Origin: Acholeplasmataceae bacterium
GTDB taxonomy: Bacteria; Bacillota_I; Bacilli_A; Acholeplasmatales; Acholeplasmataceae
Direction: 5' to 3'
NCBI GenBank assembly: GCA_012520715.1
Contig: JAAYNT010000064.1
Coordinates: 1 to 7,449 of the forward strand
DNA: 7,449 nt
Shown piece by piece: positions 5,497-7,449 of this stretch. The notes under the pieces are model-generated. The model ran no database searches. It worked only from the letters and a program-made list of their open reading frames with translations, and was not told where the DNA came from. A program made the position numbers and the translations under genes. The stretch's first letter is position 1. Every line of letters begins with the position of its first letter.

Positions 5497-6404
5497 TAAG
5501 TAATTTTTTAACCTATTTAAAAGTTGAAAGACATTACTCAGAGCATACCATTATTAACTACGAAATAGACTTACGTCATTTTGAAGCATTTGTAGTTAAT
5601 GAAGGGTTTGCTCCTGATATTTTATCTATTAGAGGCGAAAGAATATCAAGAAATTATCATGCTATAATTAGTGAACAACTATCAAAAGCAACTGTAGCTA
5701 GAAAAATTTCAGCACTTCGCTCTTTTTATGAGTACTTATTAAAAGAAGGATTAGTTGAAACTAATCTCTTTAGTTTAATAACTACTCCTAAAAGGGATAA
5801 AAAATTACCACGTATTTTAAGTGATAATGAAATTGAGTCATTATTTGAGTCAATTGATACTAATACTCCACTTGGACTTAGAAATTACATTATTTTAGAT
5901 TTATTGTTTTCTTGTGGACTTAGAGCAAGTGAATTAGTCAATTTAGAAATTGGTGATATTCACTTAGGTAGAAAAGAAGTTTTAGTTCATGGTAAAGGCG
6001 GATATGATAGATATGCCTTTTTACATGATGTATTAATTGAGAACTTACAACAATACTTAACATACACAAGACCAGTATTACTTTCTAAAGGTGAAAACTT
6101 AGAATCAAAAAAATTATTAATTAGTTACAGAGGAACTAACTTAACCGAAAGAGGGTTAAGAGTAGTTCTTAATTCAATAATTGAACAATCAGGTGAAACC
6201 TATCGAATTCACCCTCATATGTTAAGACATGCATTTGCAACCACTCTACTTAATCACGGAGCTGATTTAAGAACTGTTCAAGAACTACTTGGACACAAAC
6301 ACTTAAAAACAACTCAAATTTATACTCAAGTATCAGCCGAAAGATTAAGAAAAAATTATGATAAAACAAATCCAAGGATGAAGAAAAATGAGAAAACTAA
6401 GTAA
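5487..6404 (+). CDS. xerC: Tyrosine recombinase, XerC/XerD (CodV) type
   Basis: Xer recombinases resolve chromosome dimers at dif sites near the terminus. The 305-residue protein has the usual length and both domains: an N-terminal SAM-like DNA-clamp domain (about 1-90, with HTIINYEIDL and a second helix-rich part) and a C-terminal catalytic domain. All active residues are visible: Arg146 (CGLRASEL), Lys170 (HGKGGYDR), His244 and Arg247 (HPHMLRHAFA), His270 (LLGHKHL) and the nucleophile Tyr279 (TTQIYTQV). The start is GTG at 5487, with AAAGGA six bases upstream. It overlaps trmFO by 10 bases and the Nudix gene by 17. The location after trmFO argues for the housekeeping CodV/XerC type rather than a phage integrase, and no att sites are seen. 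Choice between XerC and XerD is by context only. Confidence 0.93.
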   Translation: MDIISNFLTYLKVERHYSEHTIINYEIDLRHFEAFVVNEGFAPDILSIRGERISRNYHAIISEQLSKATVARKISALRSFYEYLLKEGLVETNLFSLITTPKRDKKLPRILSDNEIESLFESIDTNTPLGLRNYIILDLLFSCGLRASELVNLEIGDIHLGRKEVLVHGKGGYDRYAFLHDVLIENLQQYLTYTRPVLLSKGENLESKKLLISYRGTNLTERGLRVVLNSIIEQSGETYRIHPHMLRHAFATTLLNHGADLRTVQELLGHKHLKTTQIYTQVSAERLRKNYDKTNPRMKKNEKTK

Positions 6405-6921
6405 AATAATATTAGAAGAAAGTAATATGGATCCCCATACATATAACTGGGTTAGAAAAGCATCAAGAGGAATCATTATTAAAGGAGATAAAGTTTTGAT
6501 GGTTTACTCTAGTTCTTTTGACGACTACACTTTTCCAGGTGGAGGCGTAAAAAGAGGTGAAACTTACCAAAAAGCATTGTACCGAGAACTAGGTGAAGAA
6601 GTAGGTGGCATCGGTATTAAAATAGTTGAAGCTTTTGGTCAAACCCTAGAAGTTAGAAAAAGCTTTAGACACGAAGGGGAACAATACCGTCAAATATCTA
6701 AATACTTTATTTGTACTATTAGAAGATATGGCAATCAAGACTTAGAAGAAAGAGAAGAATATCATGGTGTAGTTCCAACTTGGATTACACCACAAGAAGC
6801 ACTAGACCATAACAAAAAAGTTATGGGAAATGAAATGCACCAACAAAGGGGAGCGAAAACTACAATTATTAGAGAAAATATTGTCTTACAACAATTAATT
6901 GATGAGGGGATTGTAAAATGA
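6388..6921 (+). CDS. Nudix hydrolase
   Basis: Nudix enzymes cleave nucleoside diphosphates linked to another group, often damaged or excess nucleotides or nucleotide sugars. The Nudix box runs from Gly52 to Gly74: GGVKRGE, seven residues, then RELGEEVGG. The metal-binding glutamates (Glu67, Glu70, Glu71) are present; the last hydrophobic position of the box is Gly. A strand-rich segment with DDYTFPGGG precedes it. Length is 177 residues. The start at 6388 has AAGGA nine bases upstream and overlaps the recombinase gene by 17. A second ATG at 6427 (MDPHTYNW) gives a more typical Nudix N-terminus with a weaker ribosome binding site, so the first 13 residues may be untranslated. The gene ends in TGA, sharing ATGA with dut. 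Substrate is unknown; the dut neighbour hints at nucleotide clean-up. Confidence 0.9.
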   Translation: MRKLSKIILEESNMDPHTYNWVRKASRGIIIKGDKVLMVYSSSFDDYTFPGGGVKRGETYQKALYRELGEEVGGIGIKIVEAFGQTLEVRKSFRHEGEQYRQISKYFICTIRRYGNQDLEEREEYHGVVPTWITPQEALDHNKKVMGNEMHQQRGAKTTIIRENIVLQQLIDEGIVK

Positions 6922-7361
6922 GAAAATTTGAAATAACTACAAAATATAAAAATAGTGGAATTGAAATTCCAAAAAGAGCTACTAAAAGTAGCGCTGGCTA
7001 TGACTTAGCAAGCGCTGAGGATATAGTAATTAAACCAAAAGAAATAGTTTTAATACCAACCGGACTTAAAGTAAAGTTCCCAAGTGGTGAAGTTATGTTA
7101 GTATTTCCAAGATCATCACTAGCTATTAAAAAAGGACTAATGATGTCAAACGGGGTTGGAGTAGTCGATAGCGACTACTACGGAAATGAAGATAATGAAG
7201 GACATTTAATGGTTCCTATTATTAACTTTACTGATAGTGATGTTAAAGTTGAAAAAGGAGAAAGAATTGCTCAAGGAATCTTTGTAAAATACCACACCGT
7301 AACAAACGATATTACGATTGGTGATACTCGTGATGGCGGCTTTGGAAGTAGTGGCCAATAA
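6918..7361 (+). CDS. dut: Deoxyuridine 5'-triphosphate nucleotidohydrolase (trimeric dUTPase)
   Basis: dUTPase splits dUTP into dUMP and pyrophosphate, keeping uracil out of DNA and feeding thymidylate synthesis. The 147-residue protein carries all five motifs of the homotrimeric family: AGYDLAS (26-32), PRSSLAIKKG (64-73), NGVGVVDSDYYGN (78-90) with catalytic Asp84, GERIAQGIF (114-122), and the C-terminal arm RDGGFGSSG (138-146) that closes on the triphosphate. The DSDYYGN form is common in dUTPases of Bacillota and their phages. The ATG overlaps the Nudix stop as ATGA, and GAGGGG (6904-6909) lies eight bases upstream. It is the last gene of the operon. It complements ung in the same window. 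It could be of phage origin, but nothing else viral is seen here. Confidence 0.96.
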   Translation: MRKFEITTKYKNSGIEIPKRATKSSAGYDLASAEDIVIKPKEIVLIPTGLKVKFPSGEVMLVFPRSSLAIKKGLMMSNGVGVVDSDYYGNEDNEGHLMVPIINFTDSDVKVEKGERIAQGIFVKYHTVTNDITIGDTRDGGFGSSGQ

Positions 7362-7377
7362 CATTTTCGAATATTTC

Positions 7378-7393
7378 ACACTTTTAGTGTTTT
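7378..7393 (+). terminator. Weak candidate terminator after dut
   Basis: ACACT (7378-7382) pairs with AGTGT (7386-7390) around the loop TTT, followed by TTT then ATT. It lies 16 bases past the dut stop. The 5-bp stem is short, so termination may be partial. Confidence 0.5.
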
Positions 7394-7394
7394 A

Positions 7395-7443
7395 TTATCA
7401 AAGGTATTAATAATAAATTATAATTATTATAGGGATTTATAAT
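7395..7443 (+). promoter_or_regulatory. Candidate promoter(s) for a gene beyond the window
   Basis: A perfect TATAAT at 7419-7424 has TTATCA (7395-7400) as a possible -35 box, 18 bases away. A second perfect TATAAT lies at 7438-7443 without a clear -35. The sequence between is very AT-rich, so chance matches are possible. No coding start is seen before the window ends. Confidence 0.4.
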
Positions 7444-7449
7444 AGAGAG

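Noticed and set aside
5487..6404. Recombinase as a phage or integrative-element integrase
   Set aside because: It is embedded in a housekeeping operon directly after trmFO, has a XerC-like length and motifs, and no attachment-site repeats or tRNA gene flank it.
1..7449. tRNA, rRNA, CRISPR arrays or insertion sequences
   Set aside because: No cloverleaf, conserved rRNA strings, regularly spaced direct repeats, transposase motifs or terminal inverted repeats were seen.

Overview
This window comes from an AT-rich bacterium with the standard genetic code. Tryptophan is encoded by TGG throughout, and TGA appears only as a stop codon, at the end of the Nudix gene. Gene content and signals fit a low-GC Bacillota or Mollicutes-related lineage (for example Acholeplasma, Izemoplasma or Haloplasma-like Bacilli): a SipW-type signal peptidase, a THF riboswitch before a folate ECF transporter gene, trmFO next to a Xer recombinase gene, and strong AGGAGG-type ribosome binding sites. 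The exact taxon cannot be read from the sequence. All genes lie on the + strand.

Region A (1-1483) is a surface-protein module. It holds the last codons of an upstream gene, a SipW/S26B-type signal peptidase gene (79-714), and a probable substrate gene (742-1397). That substrate has a SipW-cognate signal peptide, a Pro/Lys linker and repeated carbohydrate-binding-like modules, but a one-base frameshift within the linker splits it. Two hairpins follow; the second is a convincing terminator.

Region B (1484-2703) has a short leader with small hairpins, an unrecognised four-helix membrane protein with an intramembrane Cys-x-x-Cys (1554-2060), and uracil-DNA glycosylase (ung), which starts one base after it.

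Region C (2697-3430) is a self-contained regulatory unit: a promoter overlapping the 3' end of ung, a tetrahydrofolate riboswitch, a hairpin that buries the ribosome binding site and is followed by six T, folT, and a strong terminator.

Region D (3477-7361) is a tightly packed operon with overlapping genes: an alpha/beta hydrolase, trmFO, a XerC-like recombinase, a Nudix hydrolase and dUTPase. A weak terminator and candidate promoter for an off-window gene end the window.

Two themes link the genes. One is folate: the riboswitch senses THF, FolT imports folate, and TrmFO uses methylene-THF to methylate tRNA uridine 54. The other is uracil and nucleotide hygiene: Ung removes uracil from DNA, dUTPase keeps dUTP out of the pool, and the Nudix protein may clean up other nucleotides. 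The most unusual parts are the frameshifted SipW substrate, the unassigned Cys-x-x-Cys membrane protein, and the possible switching structure between the riboswitch and the folT start.
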